NCBI GenBank assembly: GCA_015272205.1
Contig: JACYMB010000334.1
Coordinates: 1-35,300, forward strand
DNA from: Synechococcales cyanobacterium T60_A2020_003
GTDB lineage: Bacteria; Cyanobacteriota; Cyanobacteriia; RECH01
Direction of reading: 5' to 3'
DNA length: 35,300 nt
In this document: one piece after another, positions 1 to 8,454 of the stretch
Layout: every line of letters begins with the position of its first letter
Position numbering within the stretch: the first letter of the stretch is position 1
Position numbers and translations under genes: made by a program
Notes under the pieces: generated by a model
What the model saw: only the letters and a program-made list of their open reading frames with translations
The model's database searches: none
Told to the model about the DNA's origin: nothing

Positions 1-447
1 GTGATGGTCGATGGTATTTCTCCGTCTTCAGATTCAGGCGATCGCCCCTCCATCTCCCCCGCTCAAATTGTGACCATTCGCCCCCAGGCCGAAACCATGA
101 CCCGCCAGAAACTTCCCTACTTTGTCGGAATTTCGGGTGCAACCGCAGGCACCCCGGGGCTATCCATGAATTTGGTGATCATTCCACCCAACGGCACGGC
201 TGCAGCGCACTATCACAAAGATTATGAAACCGCGATCTTCATCCTTAAAGGCAAAATTGAGACCCGCTACGGCAAAGGGTTAAAGCAGTCCATGATTAAT
301 ACAGCCGGAGACTTTCTATTCATTCCTCCGGGCGTTCCCCACCAGCCCACCAACCTCACGGACGAACCCGCCCAGGCGATCGTGGCGCGAAACGACCCCA
401 ACGAGCAGGAAAACGTGGTGATGTATGACCCTGCCCAAGACCTATAG
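1..447 (+). CDS. small cupin-domain protein, possibly 5' partial
   Basis: A 148-residue protein with a single cupin_2-type beta barrel at about residues 50-135. Cupin motif 1 is visible as AAHYHKDYETAIFILKG, with two His and a Glu that could bind a metal. Motif 2 is visible as GDFLFIPPGVPHQPTNL. Proteins of this type bind small molecules or act as minor dioxygenases or isomerases, and nothing here gives the substrate. The frame is open from base 1 with GTG at 1 and ATG at 4, so either could be the start or the gene could begin before the window. The first 25 residues are polar and not part of the cupin fold, which fits a nearly complete protein. It converges on ftsI, with only 14 bases between the two stop codons. 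Confidence 0.75.
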   Translation: MMVDGISPSSDSGDRPSISPAQIVTIRPQAETMTRQKLPYFVGISGATAGTPGLSMNLVIIPPNGTAAAHYHKDYETAIFILKGKIETRYGKGLKQSMINTAGDFLFIPPGVPHQPTNLTDEPAQAIVARNDPNEQENVVMYDPAQDL

Positions 448-461
448 GTTCTGGGAAAACG

Positions 462-2516
462 CTAATCAATAACGGGCAAAGCTGTATCCTCAGAGTTTGT
501 ATCCGCATCCTCTGAGTTTGCGTTCTCATCTCCGGGCGTCGTTGCTTCGGCCTCTGGAACGGGGCGCGGCCCTGGCGAAAATTCATCCATCTCACTGGGG
601 GGCAATTTTTCTAACGTAATTAACGTTTCGATCACAGCCCGAACAGCCGGAGCGGCCACCGTTGACCCAAACGCATCCGCACCCACTGGCTCATCGACGA
701 CCGCCAACACCACGTAACGAGGGTTTTCAACGGGGAACGTTGCCACAAAACTCGTAATCTTGACCCCATCTAAATAACCACCATTCGGCCCTGCTTTCTG
801 CGATGTTCCTGTTTTTCCTGCGACTCGATATCCTGGCACCTGGGCATTCTGACCCGTTCCATCGGTCACCACCGTTTCCATCATCTTCAGGACTTTCCGC
901 GTGACATCAGCATCAAAGATTTGTTTCGGGGCTGCCCGTTCCGGTTGCCATTGTACCTGCCCGGAGCTATCCACTAAGCCTTTGACTAAATGGGGAACAA
1001 CGAGTTTTCCTCCGTTGGCTAAAGCCGCATGGATTTGTAAAAGCTGAATAGGCGTTAGCGACAATCCTTGTCCAAACGCAGCAGTTGCAGGTTCAATCGC
1101 TGAATCGACAAATTGTTTCTTGTCCTTCAGATACCCCGCCCCTTCAAAGGGGAGATCAATACCCGTAAGCTCTCCAAGTCCAAGCTTTTGCAGCCATTTG
1201 TAGTACACAGATGGTTGCAGCTTTCGCATGATCCGCACCATGCCTACGTTGCTGGAGTTTTTCAGAACTTCAGTAATGCTAATACTGCCTCGACCACCCA
1301 CGTACTTGTAGTCAAAGTTTTCAATCGGCCATTCTCCGATTTGAATATGACCAGGATCATCTACGTAGTCATCGGGCTGAATGACACCTTCTTGGAGGGC
1401 GATCGCCACATTAATAGGCTTGAAGGTTGAACCGGGCTCATACACATCGCTAATCGCCCAGTTCTTAAACTGCTCAACATCGGCCTTGTAATACTGATTG
1501 GGATCGTAGGATGGATACCCAGCCATCGTGAGCAAAGAACCGTCCAACGCATCCATTACCAGCACGACGCCTCGCTTCGCTTTATAGGTTTCTACCTGTT
1601 TCTGAATCGCATCTTGGGCAACGCGCTGGAGATCGCTATCGAGAGTTGTTTGCAGTTGGAGCTGATCCGGAACAGAGGCCTGCTCCGGCAGATTCTCCGT
1701 GGGCAAAACAAAGCCGTCCCCTGTCCGCCGCAACTCTAGCCCATCCCCCGTCCGTTCAATGGCATCCGCCTGACTCATTTCGATACCCGCTTGGGCTTGG
1801 CGATCGACATCCACGTATCCCAACAACGGACCAAAGAGATCCTGCTGGGGATAGAAGCGCTGGTAGGTTTGTAGCAGTTCTAGGCCATCTAGACGGAGAT
1901 TCCGAATCCGGTTTGCCATATCCTCAGGAATGCCATCTAGAATCCGAATGCCGCTTTCCCCACTGGTTAGGGTTTGGAGTAGATCTGGTACTGGTTTTTC
2001 TAAGATGGGGGCAAGGCTAGCTGCAATCTCTTGCACATCCTTTTGAAACATAATCGGATGGGCATAGAGGGTATAAACGGGTTCATCGATGGCCATCACC
2101 GTGCCATTGCGATCTAGAATCGACCGGCGAGGTTGGGTGGCGCTCAGGACAAGCGTTTGTTGATCGGTCGCTCGCGCTTGCAGCATGCCCGCTTGGAACA
2201 CTTGAATACGCACTAGGTTTAAGGCCAATGCCCCCAATCCCAGCATCAACAAGCCCCACACGATCAGTAGGCGCGATCGCACCGAATTCAGCCCTGTGCG
2301 CTTCACAGGCATCTCTGATAGTCGCCGCCGCGCCGATCGACGGTTTGCAGGCGAGTAATTGGACAAGGCTGTTGAACGTAAGCGCGGACTCGAAGATCCC
2401 ATGCTACCGTACCGAGAAGTAGCGGGCACCGGACGCGATCGCCCCTGCGCCGAAGCGGATGGGGACACTAAACGGCGATTTCGACGTCTGCGGCGGGAGG
2501 ACGGGGGGAAAACCAT
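462..2516 (-). CDS. ftsI: peptidoglycan D,D-transpeptidase FtsI (class B PBP)
   Basis: Septal peptidoglycan transpeptidase of the divisome, 684 residues. A basic, Arg/Ser-rich cytoplasmic tail of about 80 residues precedes one membrane anchor (about 82-104). A PBP dimerisation domain follows, then the transpeptidase domain with all three active-site motifs: STFK with the nucleophile Ser at 363, SSN at 421-423 and KTG at 568-570 (GKTGTSQ). The last 45 residues are acidic, Pro/Glu/Asp-rich and probably disordered. The N-terminal extension is longer than in proteobacterial FtsI, as is common in cyanobacteria. The gene lies 25 bp downstream of an FtsL-like membrane coiled-coil gene on the same strand, the usual division-gene order. 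Family assignment is strong. Separating septal FtsI from elongation PBP2 rests mainly on this neighbour and the domain layout. Confidence 0.93.
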   Translation of the reverse strand: MVFPPSSRRRRRNRRLVSPSASAQGRSRPVPATSRYGSMGSSSPRLRSTALSNYSPANRRSARRRLSEMPVKRTGLNSVRSRLLIVWGLLMLGLGALALNLVRIQVFQAGMLQARATDQQTLVLSATQPRRSILDRNGTVMAIDEPVYTLYAHPIMFQKDVQEIAASLAPILEKPVPDLLQTLTSGESGIRILDGIPEDMANRIRNLRLDGLELLQTYQRFYPQQDLFGPLLGYVDVDRQAQAGIEMSQADAIERTGDGLELRRTGDGFVLPTENLPEQASVPDQLQLQTTLDSDLQRVAQDAIQKQVETYKAKRGVVLVMDALDGSLLTMAGYPSYDPNQYYKADVEQFKNWAISDVYEPGSTFKPINVAIALQEGVIQPDDYVDDPGHIQIGEWPIENFDYKYVGGRGSISITEVLKNSSNVGMVRIMRKLQPSVYYKWLQKLGLGELTGIDLPFEGAGYLKDKKQFVDSAIEPATAAFGQGLSLTPIQLLQIHAALANGGKLVVPHLVKGLVDSSGQVQWQPERAAPKQIFDADVTRKVLKMMETVVTDGTGQNAQVPGYRVAGKTGTSQKAGPNGGYLDGVKITSFVATFPVENPRYVVLAVVDEPVGADAFGSTVAAPAVRAVIETLITLEKLPPSEMDEFSPGPRPVPEAEATTPGDENANSEDADTNSEDTALPVID

Positions 2517-2541
2517 AGCCAGCGTATACCCTCAGCGAATC

Positions 2542-3102
2542 TCAGTAACCCAATGGCGCATTTTGAGAGGAACGGACATCAGGTTGGCGCGTCTCGATAA
2601 CCTGAGGTTCACGAACCGGAGCAGGATCGACGAATAACATTTGGCTGGGAGCGGGGAGCGCCATCCGAGCCGACGGATCTTCAGCCATTTTTGCAATTTG
2701 CTGCTTGAGGGCTTCGTTAGAGGTCGTTAACTGGCGCTCTTGCTGGAGTAAGCTTTGTAGTTTTTGGTAGTCCCGACCCCAGGAGTCTTGAATATGAACC
2801 GTCCAGCCATACACCGATAACATCGCCGCAACGGATGATACCATGAGAACAGTTGATCCCTTTTGGGCATAGATCAGCATTTGTAGCCAAAGCGGTTGGC
2901 TAAGGGGCTGAGGTAGGGATCGAACGGATGCTTGGGTCGCTCGTTTATTCGCTCGAACGGTTGACGGGCGCAGCTTTGGCTGAGCAGAGGACTGACGAGC
3001 TTGAGACGCATAATCTCGCTCGTGAAGCGGAATCACGTTATCCGCAGTTGATGAACGCCGCTGCGATTCTGCTTCAATCCTTAGAGCCGCTGTCATACTC
3101 AA
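2542..3102 (-). CDS. FtsL-like cell-division membrane protein
   Basis: A 186-residue bitopic protein. It has a basic, polar cytoplasmic region (1-90), one hydrophobic segment around 92-115 (KGSTVLMVSSVAAMLSVYGW), then a short heptad-rich stretch (SLLQQERQLTTSNEALKQQIAKM) and a Pro-rich tail. This topology, together with its place immediately upstream of ftsI, matches FtsL, the small divisome scaffold that partners FtsQ and FtsB. Sequence identity to named FtsL proteins cannot be judged by eye because the family diverges quickly. The ATG at 3102 is followed by a second ATG two codons later, and GAGG lies about 10 bases upstream. It is probably co-transcribed with ftsI. Confidence 0.72.
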   Translation of the reverse strand: MSMTAALRIEAESQRRSSTADNVIPLHERDYASQARQSSAQPKLRPSTVRANKRATQASVRSLPQPLSQPLWLQMLIYAQKGSTVLMVSSVAAMLSVYGWTVHIQDSWGRDYQKLQSLLQQERQLTTSNEALKQQIAKMAEDPSARMALPAPSQMLFVDPAPVREPQVIETRQPDVRSSQNAPLGY

Positions 3103-3415
3103 TCCTCACTTAAATCCGTTGCATCCTATCTGTTGCTATCTAACTGCTATCTAACGATGATCGATCACACTGGGCGCTATTCTTTAGAACGCCCCTTTGC
3201 GTTGAACTATACCACTTGCATCGTTAGCTGAGTTACAACGCTAAAAAAGGGGGTGCCTAATACGTCTGATCTGCTCTGGATATAGCGTACCCACAACAAT
3301 TCAAGGAATAGTCAACCCAGTATACGAGGTATTTGCGTAAAACTTCACTAGCAACAATGAAAAATACAAATTCTTTCTCAAACGGTTAGCGATCGCCCCA
3401 CCTAACCTGGATTAT
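3103..3415. other. intergenic region upstream of the FtsL-like/ftsI pair
   Basis: A 313-base stretch without a convincing gene. It contains the likely promoter and leader of the leftward division genes. It holds a perfect tandem 11-bp repeat at 3134-3155 and an inverted repeat GGGCG (3172-3176)/CGCCC (3190-3194). The left part is AT-rich. No remainder of the flippase fragment that ends at 3416 could be read here. Confidence 0.5.
3134..3155. repeat. perfect tandem 11-bp repeat upstream of the division genes
   Basis: Two adjacent identical copies of TGCTATCTAAC, at 3134-3144 and 3145-3155. They lie about 30 bases upstream of the ATG of the FtsL-like gene (on the minus strand, GTTAGATAGCA twice). 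The position suits an operator or a leader element, but no known binding site was recognised. Confidence 0.7.
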
Positions 3416-3958
3416 TCATTCCCATCTGTTTGATGGTGGATTCAACGGCACCGGAACCGCAAGCTTTAGTGGGGCATAGGCTAACACAATCCGATGTTTG
3501 GCACGGGCAAGCTCTCCCTGGAGTTTTGCCAAGGCTTGCAGGGGCATGGTGGCAATGCCGATCAGCAGGGCGGGTGCGATGGTCATTCGCTGAAACGCAG
3601 AGCCGACGCCTAACACTCCAAGACTGGCGATCGCCACGATACTGCTAAATCCCAGGGTATAGCGCCAACTGGTGCCGATAATGCCGCGTACCTGTGCCCA
3701 CTTTTGCTGTACGGTGTACTCCGGAATAAAGCGCAGTACCGCACTCGGTAAACCCAAGCTCGATAAAAAGGCTAAGAATCCACTAATGGCGATCGCATAC
3801 TCGTAGGCTCTAAAGGCATCCATAGTCATCCATCGTGCCAGCAAAATTTGAGTGCCGTAAGCAACGATCATCCCCAGAACTTGAACGCTCAGCGCTTGGC
3901 TGGCTCCCCGTGCTAACGATTTCTTTAAGCTCACGGATTGATCCCTTGGTATTTCCAT
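3416..3958 (-). pseudogene. N-terminal fragment of a polysaccharide flippase (Wzx/MATE-like)
   Basis: A 180-residue reading frame resembling the first third of the polysaccharide-biosynthesis flippases (MVF/PST superfamily, normally 400-500 residues). It has a cytoplasmic start and then several hydrophobic helices, including QVLGMIVAYGTQILLARWMT, YAIAISGFLAFLSSLGLPSA and TLGFSSIVAIASLGVLGVG. The family-typical RFIPEY segment follows the second helix. The frame ends after about five helices in an unrelated-looking Pro-rich tail (VPVPLNPPSNRWE). Only about 300 bases separate it from the next gene, so the missing two thirds are not present. I read it as a truncated remnant. A short functional membrane protein is less likely. 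Confidence 0.7.
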
Positions 3959-4097
3959 TGAAACTACTGATTAACCATTCTTGAACTTTTCGTTTGTGTG
4001 GAAACTATGGAAGGATAATTCAGTAATTACTGACTTTTGATATGACATAACCAGTGGTTACGATCAGGACTGAGCTAGGATATTTTTGTGGTCGCTT

Positions 4098-4454
4098 ATG
4101 TCCCAGGCAATTCACATATCTGTTTTCGGTAAAACGTATCCGGTAAAAGAACGTCTTAAGGACTTTGGCTTGAGATGGGTAAGTAAAGCTTGGATTGGAA
4201 CTTTTCCTTCAGAAGAGAAAGTAGAGTTATTACGGGAGTTTTGTCGTCGTCATAACCTACAGTACGTCATTGAAAAAGAGGGCGTGACTGAACGTCGCCT
4301 TTCAAGAGGTTCACGTCCAAAACCCAGATCTACCGCGGCTCTTTTCGTAGGAGAGGGACGTTTACAATGGGCGATCGAAGAAACATTAAACGTTGAGGGC
4401 ATTCGGAGTAGGCGTCAGATGTATAAGTCTAACAAGTCGAAGACGCGGAGTTAG
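4098..4454 (+). CDS. hypothetical basic protein of about 118 residues
   Basis: No family is recognised with confidence. The N-terminal 60 residues form a compact unit, with FGKTYPVKERLKDFGLRWVS followed by an amphipathic helix (SEEKVELLREFCRRHNL). The pattern recalls small domains in which a lysine/leucine-rich helix is followed by a G-x-R/K-W segment. The C-terminal half is strongly basic (RRLSRGSRPKPRS, then SRRQMYKSNKSKTRS) and may contact nucleic acid, which is an inference from charge only. The ATG at 4098 is preferred over the upstream TTG at 4086. The gene stands alone between the flippase remnant and fni, which suggests accessory DNA. Confidence 0.55.
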   Translation: MSQAIHISVFGKTYPVKERLKDFGLRWVSKAWIGTFPSEEKVELLREFCRRHNLQYVIEKEGVTERRLSRGSRPKPRSTAALFVGEGRLQWAIEETLNVEGIRSRRQMYKSNKSKTRS

Positions 4455-4601
4455 AAGACTAACCACCATTTATTACCGTGCTACAGGCTCCATCGTGAGA
4501 GATGTGTATCGCATTGTTGAAACCTGACCGGAATCGTTCCCCCATCGTGGCAGACTAGCATAGGCAACTGTAGTCAATACCCATCACGCCCAGGATTTTA
4601 A

Positions 4602-5732
4602 ATGCAGTTCTCTCAAAAGGATGCGCTTGAGTCGCCTATATCGAGTATAGAAACTCCCCCTTTCTCCCAGGAATCAGCGTTGCCCTCCCCGAACGGCAGC
4701 GACGCCCAAGCCACGCAGCAGCGGAAAGCCGATCACATCCGAATTTGTCTAGAAGACGATGTGCAGTGTCATCAAACCACTACCGGATTTGAACGGTATC
4801 GGTTTCAGCACTGTTGCCTGCCGGAACTCAGTTGGGATGACATTACCCTCCAAACCACGTTCCTCGGTAAATCTCTCAAGGCTCCGCTGCTAATCTCCTC
4901 CATGACCGGAGGCACTGAACAGGCCAAGATGATTAACCAACGCCTTGCCGCGATCGCCCAACACTATAGATTTGCGATGGGGGTTGGGTCGCAGCGGGTC
5001 GCCGTCGAAAATCCAGCCGTGAACTCCACCTTTGCGGTACGGGCGATCGCTCCAGACATTCCCCTGTTTGCCAATCTGGGTGCGGTGCAGTTGAATTATG
5101 CCTATGGCGTGGACGAATGCCTGCGCGTTGTCGATTGGCTGGAGGCCGATGCCCTGATTCTCCACATCAATCCCCTCCAGGAATGTGTGCAAACCCGGGG
5201 CGACACCAACTTTCGGGGACTGCTCGATAAGATTGCAACGGTGTGCGATCGCCTCCCTGTTCCTGTGATTGCTAAGGAAGTTGGTAATGGCATCTCGGCC
5301 TCGGTGGCCCAAAAACTGCTCGATGCCGGGGTGCGCGCTATTGATGTAGCGGGAGCGGGGGGCACATCTTGGGCACGGGTTGAAAGCGAACGCGCCACCG
5401 ATCCCAAACAGCGTCGGCTGGGAAATACCTTTGCCAACTGGGGCATTCCGACCGCGGATTGCATTACCGCGATTCGGGCGATCGCCCCTACTGTGCCCTT
5501 AATTGCATCGGGTGGGCTTCGCAATGGACTGGATGCCGCAACGGCGATCGCCCTGGGAGCCGATCTCGCTGGTCTAGCCTTTCCCTTCCTACAAGCGGCC
5601 TCGGAGTCGGAATCTGCCCTGCATGATTTGGCAGACGTCCTAGTTGCGGAGCTGACCACCGTTCTCTTCTGCACAGGCCATGCGTCTTTGGATGCGCTGA
5701 AACACAGTTCTTGCCTAGAACGAATACACTAA
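4602..5732 (+). CDS. fni: type 2 isopentenyl-diphosphate delta-isomerase
   Basis: FMN- and NADPH-dependent enzyme that interconverts isopentenyl and dimethylallyl diphosphate, supplying both C5 units for carotenoids, phytol and quinones. The 376-residue protein is a TIM barrel of the FMN-dependent dehydrogenase type. Visible family stretches are [15 protein letters not shown] (substrate-binding N-terminus), [20 protein letters not shown], the Gln in HINPLQE, the [12 protein letters not shown] flavin-site segment and [20 protein letters not shown]. The first 40 residues are a low-complexity extension not needed for the fold, and no better internal ATG stands at the domain edge. Cyanobacteria generally use this type 2 enzyme with the MEP pathway. 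The call is firm. Confidence 0.95.
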   Translation: MQFSQKDALESPISSIETPPFSQESALPSPNGSDAQATQQRKADHIRICLEDDVQCHQTTTGFERYRFQHCCLPELSWDDITLQTTFLGKSLKAPLLISSMTGGTEQAKMINQRLAAIAQHYRFAMGVGSQRVAVENPAVNSTFAVRAIAPDIPLFANLGAVQLNYAYGVDECLRVVDWLEADALILHINPLQECVQTRGDTNFRGLLDKIATVCDRLPVPVIAKEVGNGISASVAQKLLDAGVRAIDVAGAGGTSWARVESERATDPKQRRLGNTFANWGIPTADCITAIRAIAPTVPLIASGGLRNGLDAATAIALGADLAGLAFPFLQAASESESALHDLADVLVAELTTVLFCTGHASLDALKHSSCLERIH

Positions 5733-5986
5733 AGAGACCCTTCGCAGTCTGTGGACATTGACCGATTTCTCAAGGGACAGATCCAGATCCAATACTAGAA
5801 TTACCGACGGCTAAACGAATCCTTAACTCAACCCTGAAACCTCAAAACTCAAACGTGATAATACGTCAGTCTGAATGCAGACAGGCAAGGGATGGGTTGG
5901 GTAGCATAGGTGGGGAACCGTTCGTAGCCCGGAATTATTCACGGTCCTACGCTCTTCTCCCATCGTGTTACTGAGTACCTAGCGTC

Positions 5987-7813
5987 ATGCGCGACTTCCT
6001 GAAAACCGTTTTTGCTAGCTTTGTTGGCCTTTTGCTCTTTTCAACCCTCAGCCTAGGAGGACTCATTGCATTTCTGGCACTCATTGCCCTAGGTTCGCGG
6101 TCAGGCCCCATTATTGAAGACGACTCTGTATTAGTGCTAGATCTTTCCCTCGATATTACAGATGCTGGACCCTCCGCCGATCCGGGGGCATTGATCAATG
6201 ACGCGATCGCCGGACGCAGCACGCCCGAAGCCGTATCCCTACGAACGGTGCTAGAGGCGATTCACGCCGCCGAGAACGATGACCGAATCTCTGGATTGCT
6301 CATCCAAGGCAATATTGATCCTGCCGCCCAAGGATCGGGCTTTGCCACTCTCTACGAAGTCCGCAAAGCGCTAGAAGCTTTTAAAGAGAGTGGCAAACCG
6401 ATCTACGCCTACGAAACGGATTGGTCAGAGCGGGAATATTACCTCACCTCCCTGGCCGATACCGTGATTCTCAATGCCACGGGAGGGATGGAACTGAATG
6501 GGCTCAGTGCCGAAAATACGTTTTTTGCGGGCGCACTCGACAAATTTGGGATTGATGTCCAAGTGCTGCGAGCGGGCAATTTCAAATCTGCGGTGGAACC
6601 GTTTATTCGTAGCGATAATAGTCCCGAAAGTGAACAGCAGTTACAGGTATTACTCAACGACCTCTGGAACGAATTTCTGACGGCAACCTCAGCAAGCCGC
6701 GATTTGCAACCGAATCAGCTTCAACAAATTGCCAATACTAAAGGCTTTGTCCTGGCTGAAGATGCTCTCAGCGCTGGACTGGTGGATGAGGTTAGCTACG
6801 ACAGTGAGGTGATCGATCAACTCCGGGAGTTGACCGGAGAATCGACGGACAAAAACGCCAAAGATACCGCTACATTTCGCTATATTGATCTGCTGAGCTA
6901 TGCCCAGGCCACTGAAGCTACAAGTCGGCAGGCTGACAAAATAGCGGTCATCTATGCCGAGGGTGAAATTGTCAGCGGCGAAGGGGGCTTTGGCATGATC
7001 GGGGGGGATTCTCTGTCGCGCCTGCTCCGTGAAATTCGCGCGGATGAGTCGGTGAAAGCGGTGGTGCTGCGGGTCAATAGCCCAGGCGGAGGCGCTTCAC
7101 CCTCGGAAATGATCGCCCATGAGGTGAGGCTAACCAGCGAGGTTAAACCGGTGATCATTTCCATGGGCAATGTGGCGGCATCGGGTGGCTATATGATTTC
7201 GGCCTATGGCGATCGCATCTTTGCGTCACCGACGACCATTACCGGATCGATCGGCGTTTTCGGCCTCGTCGCCAATGTGAAAGAACTGGCCAATGAAAAC
7301 GGCGTGACTTGGGATGTGGTCAAAACCGCTCCCTTTGCAGATTCGGGAACCCTAGCCCATCCGCTGACGCCGCAGGAAATCGCGATTCAACAGCAAATTA
7401 TCGATCGCACCTATGATGACTTCCTCACGACCGTAGCCGAGGGGCGATCGCTCGATAAAGCAAAAGTTAATTCTGTGGCGCAAGGGCGAGTGTGGTCGGG
7501 CATCCAAGCCCAAAAAGTGGGATTGGTGGATGAACTGGGCGGGTTAGAAGCGGCGATCCAGGCAGCCGCCGATCAGGCAAAACTGGGAGACACTTGGAGT
7601 CTTCAGGACTATCCCGAACCGCGCACCTTCCCACAACAGCTTTTGGAAAGTTTGTTTGGCGTAACGTGGCGCGATCGCCTTGCCCGAACCCATTCCACCG
7701 ATCCGCTTACAGCAGAACTGTTACAGGTTCAGAGCCAGATGCAAATCTTTTCTCAACTGAATGATCCGCGTCAGGTGTACTCCGTCATGCCGTTCCTGCC
7801 AACTATTCAATAG
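5987..7813 (+). CDS. sppA: signal peptide peptidase SppA, 67K type
   Basis: Membrane-anchored serine protease that degrades signal-peptide remnants; in cyanobacteria SppA-type enzymes are also linked to thylakoid and light acclimation. The 608-residue protein has an N-terminal membrane segment (about 8-37) and two tandem ClpP/crotonase-like domains, the long E. coli-like form. The catalytic Lys is in RAGNFKSAVEPF (Lys200) and the catalytic Ser in NVAASGGYMISAYGD (Ser399), so the Ser-Lys dyad is complete and split between the two domains as expected. The segment VLRVNSPGGGASPSEMIAHE and the adjacent GSIGVFG loop are typical. The ATG at 5987 gives a well-formed signal anchor. It stands alone, with a 254-base leader region after fni. 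Confidence 0.95.
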   Translation: MRDFLKTVFASFVGLLLFSTLSLGGLIAFLALIALGSRSGPIIEDDSVLVLDLSLDITDAGPSADPGALINDAIAGRSTPEAVSLRTVLEAIHAAENDDRISGLLIQGNIDPAAQGSGFATLYEVRKALEAFKESGKPIYAYETDWSEREYYLTSLADTVILNATGGMELNGLSAENTFFAGALDKFGIDVQVLRAGNFKSAVEPFIRSDNSPESEQQLQVLLNDLWNEFLTATSASRDLQPNQLQQIANTKGFVLAEDALSAGLVDEVSYDSEVIDQLRELTGESTDKNAKDTATFRYIDLLSYAQATEATSRQADKIAVIYAEGEIVSGEGGFGMIGGDSLSRLLREIRADESVKAVVLRVNSPGGGASPSEMIAHEVRLTSEVKPVIISMGNVAASGGYMISAYGDRIFASPTTITGSIGVFGLVANVKELANENGVTWDVVKTAPFADSGTLAHPLTPQEIAIQQQIIDRTYDDFLTTVAEGRSLDKAKVNSVAQGRVWSGIQAQKVGLVDELGGLEAAIQAAADQAKLGDTWSLQDYPEPRTFPQQLLESLFGVTWRDRLARTHSTDPLTAELLQVQSQMQIFSQLNDPRQVYSVMPFLPTIQ

Positions 7814-7901
7814 TTAGGATGGCCGCGAGACAGGATGACAAAAGACTCCCAGATCGGAACGGATCACTCTGTTGCCCAACTTGTCCCAAGGTCGAGCCGG
7901 A

Positions 7902-8180
7902 TTACTCCTCATCCAAACTTTGATTTTCCGGCTTGGGGCGATCGCTGCTCCAAGCCCACCATGCGGTACCACAGCTACAATGGTAAAACTCTTGCCACTT
8001 GCGGCGATGATCTTCGGTATACACCGGAGCTCGACGATTGATCCAAACGGCCTGCGCCTCCATGCAGGATGCTTTGCAGGTCGGACAGCAAAAGGGATGG
8101 GCATGTTTTGCCGATTGTGCCCAATCCGGCGGTGCAGGCGAGAAAGCATCCATAAAGGCGTAGCAAGGCATCCTGTGCAA
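7902..8180 (-). CDS. small zinc-ribbon-like protein
   Basis: A 92-residue protein with CCPTCKASCMEA near the middle and YHCSCGTAWWAW near the end. The spaced CPxC and CxC pairs fit a four-ligand zinc ribbon. The N-terminal MPCYAFMDAFSPAPPDW and the tryptophan-rich finger look constrained. Three other open frames overlap here; this one is preferred because its cysteines pair and its composition is protein-like, whereas the 7814-8149 frame lacks such a pattern. It may start at the ATG at 8180 or three codons later at the second ATG. It converges with sppA (88 bases between stops). Function unknown; zinc binding is inferred from cysteine spacing. Confidence 0.62.
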   Translation of the reverse strand: MHRMPCYAFMDAFSPAPPDWAQSAKHAHPFCCPTCKASCMEAQAVWINRRAPVYTEDHRRKWQEFYHCSCGTAWWAWSSDRPKPENQSLDEE

Positions 8181-8454
8181 AGGTACGAACTTATCCTAGC
8201 GTCATTCTAGAAACTCAAACGCAGGGGACAAGTGCTTCCTTGGACACGGAATCGCTTAGCATAACTTTGCACGTTTCTGCGACCAACCCAGTGCCAAATC
8301 TAGCGTTTTCCGATACTGTTGAGATACAAAATGGATGCCCTGTGGGGTTCATAGTTAGTTTGGAAATTGAACGTTCAGAGGCAATTGCCCAGGTAACGTA
8401 AAACTAATCCCTAGGTTCACTCTCCCCGCATATCAGGATACGGAGATATATGGC

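Noticed and set aside
7814-8149. Alternative 111-codon frame on the minus strand
   Set aside because: Overlaps the zinc-ribbon gene, has no structural pattern and ends against sppA with no ribosome site.
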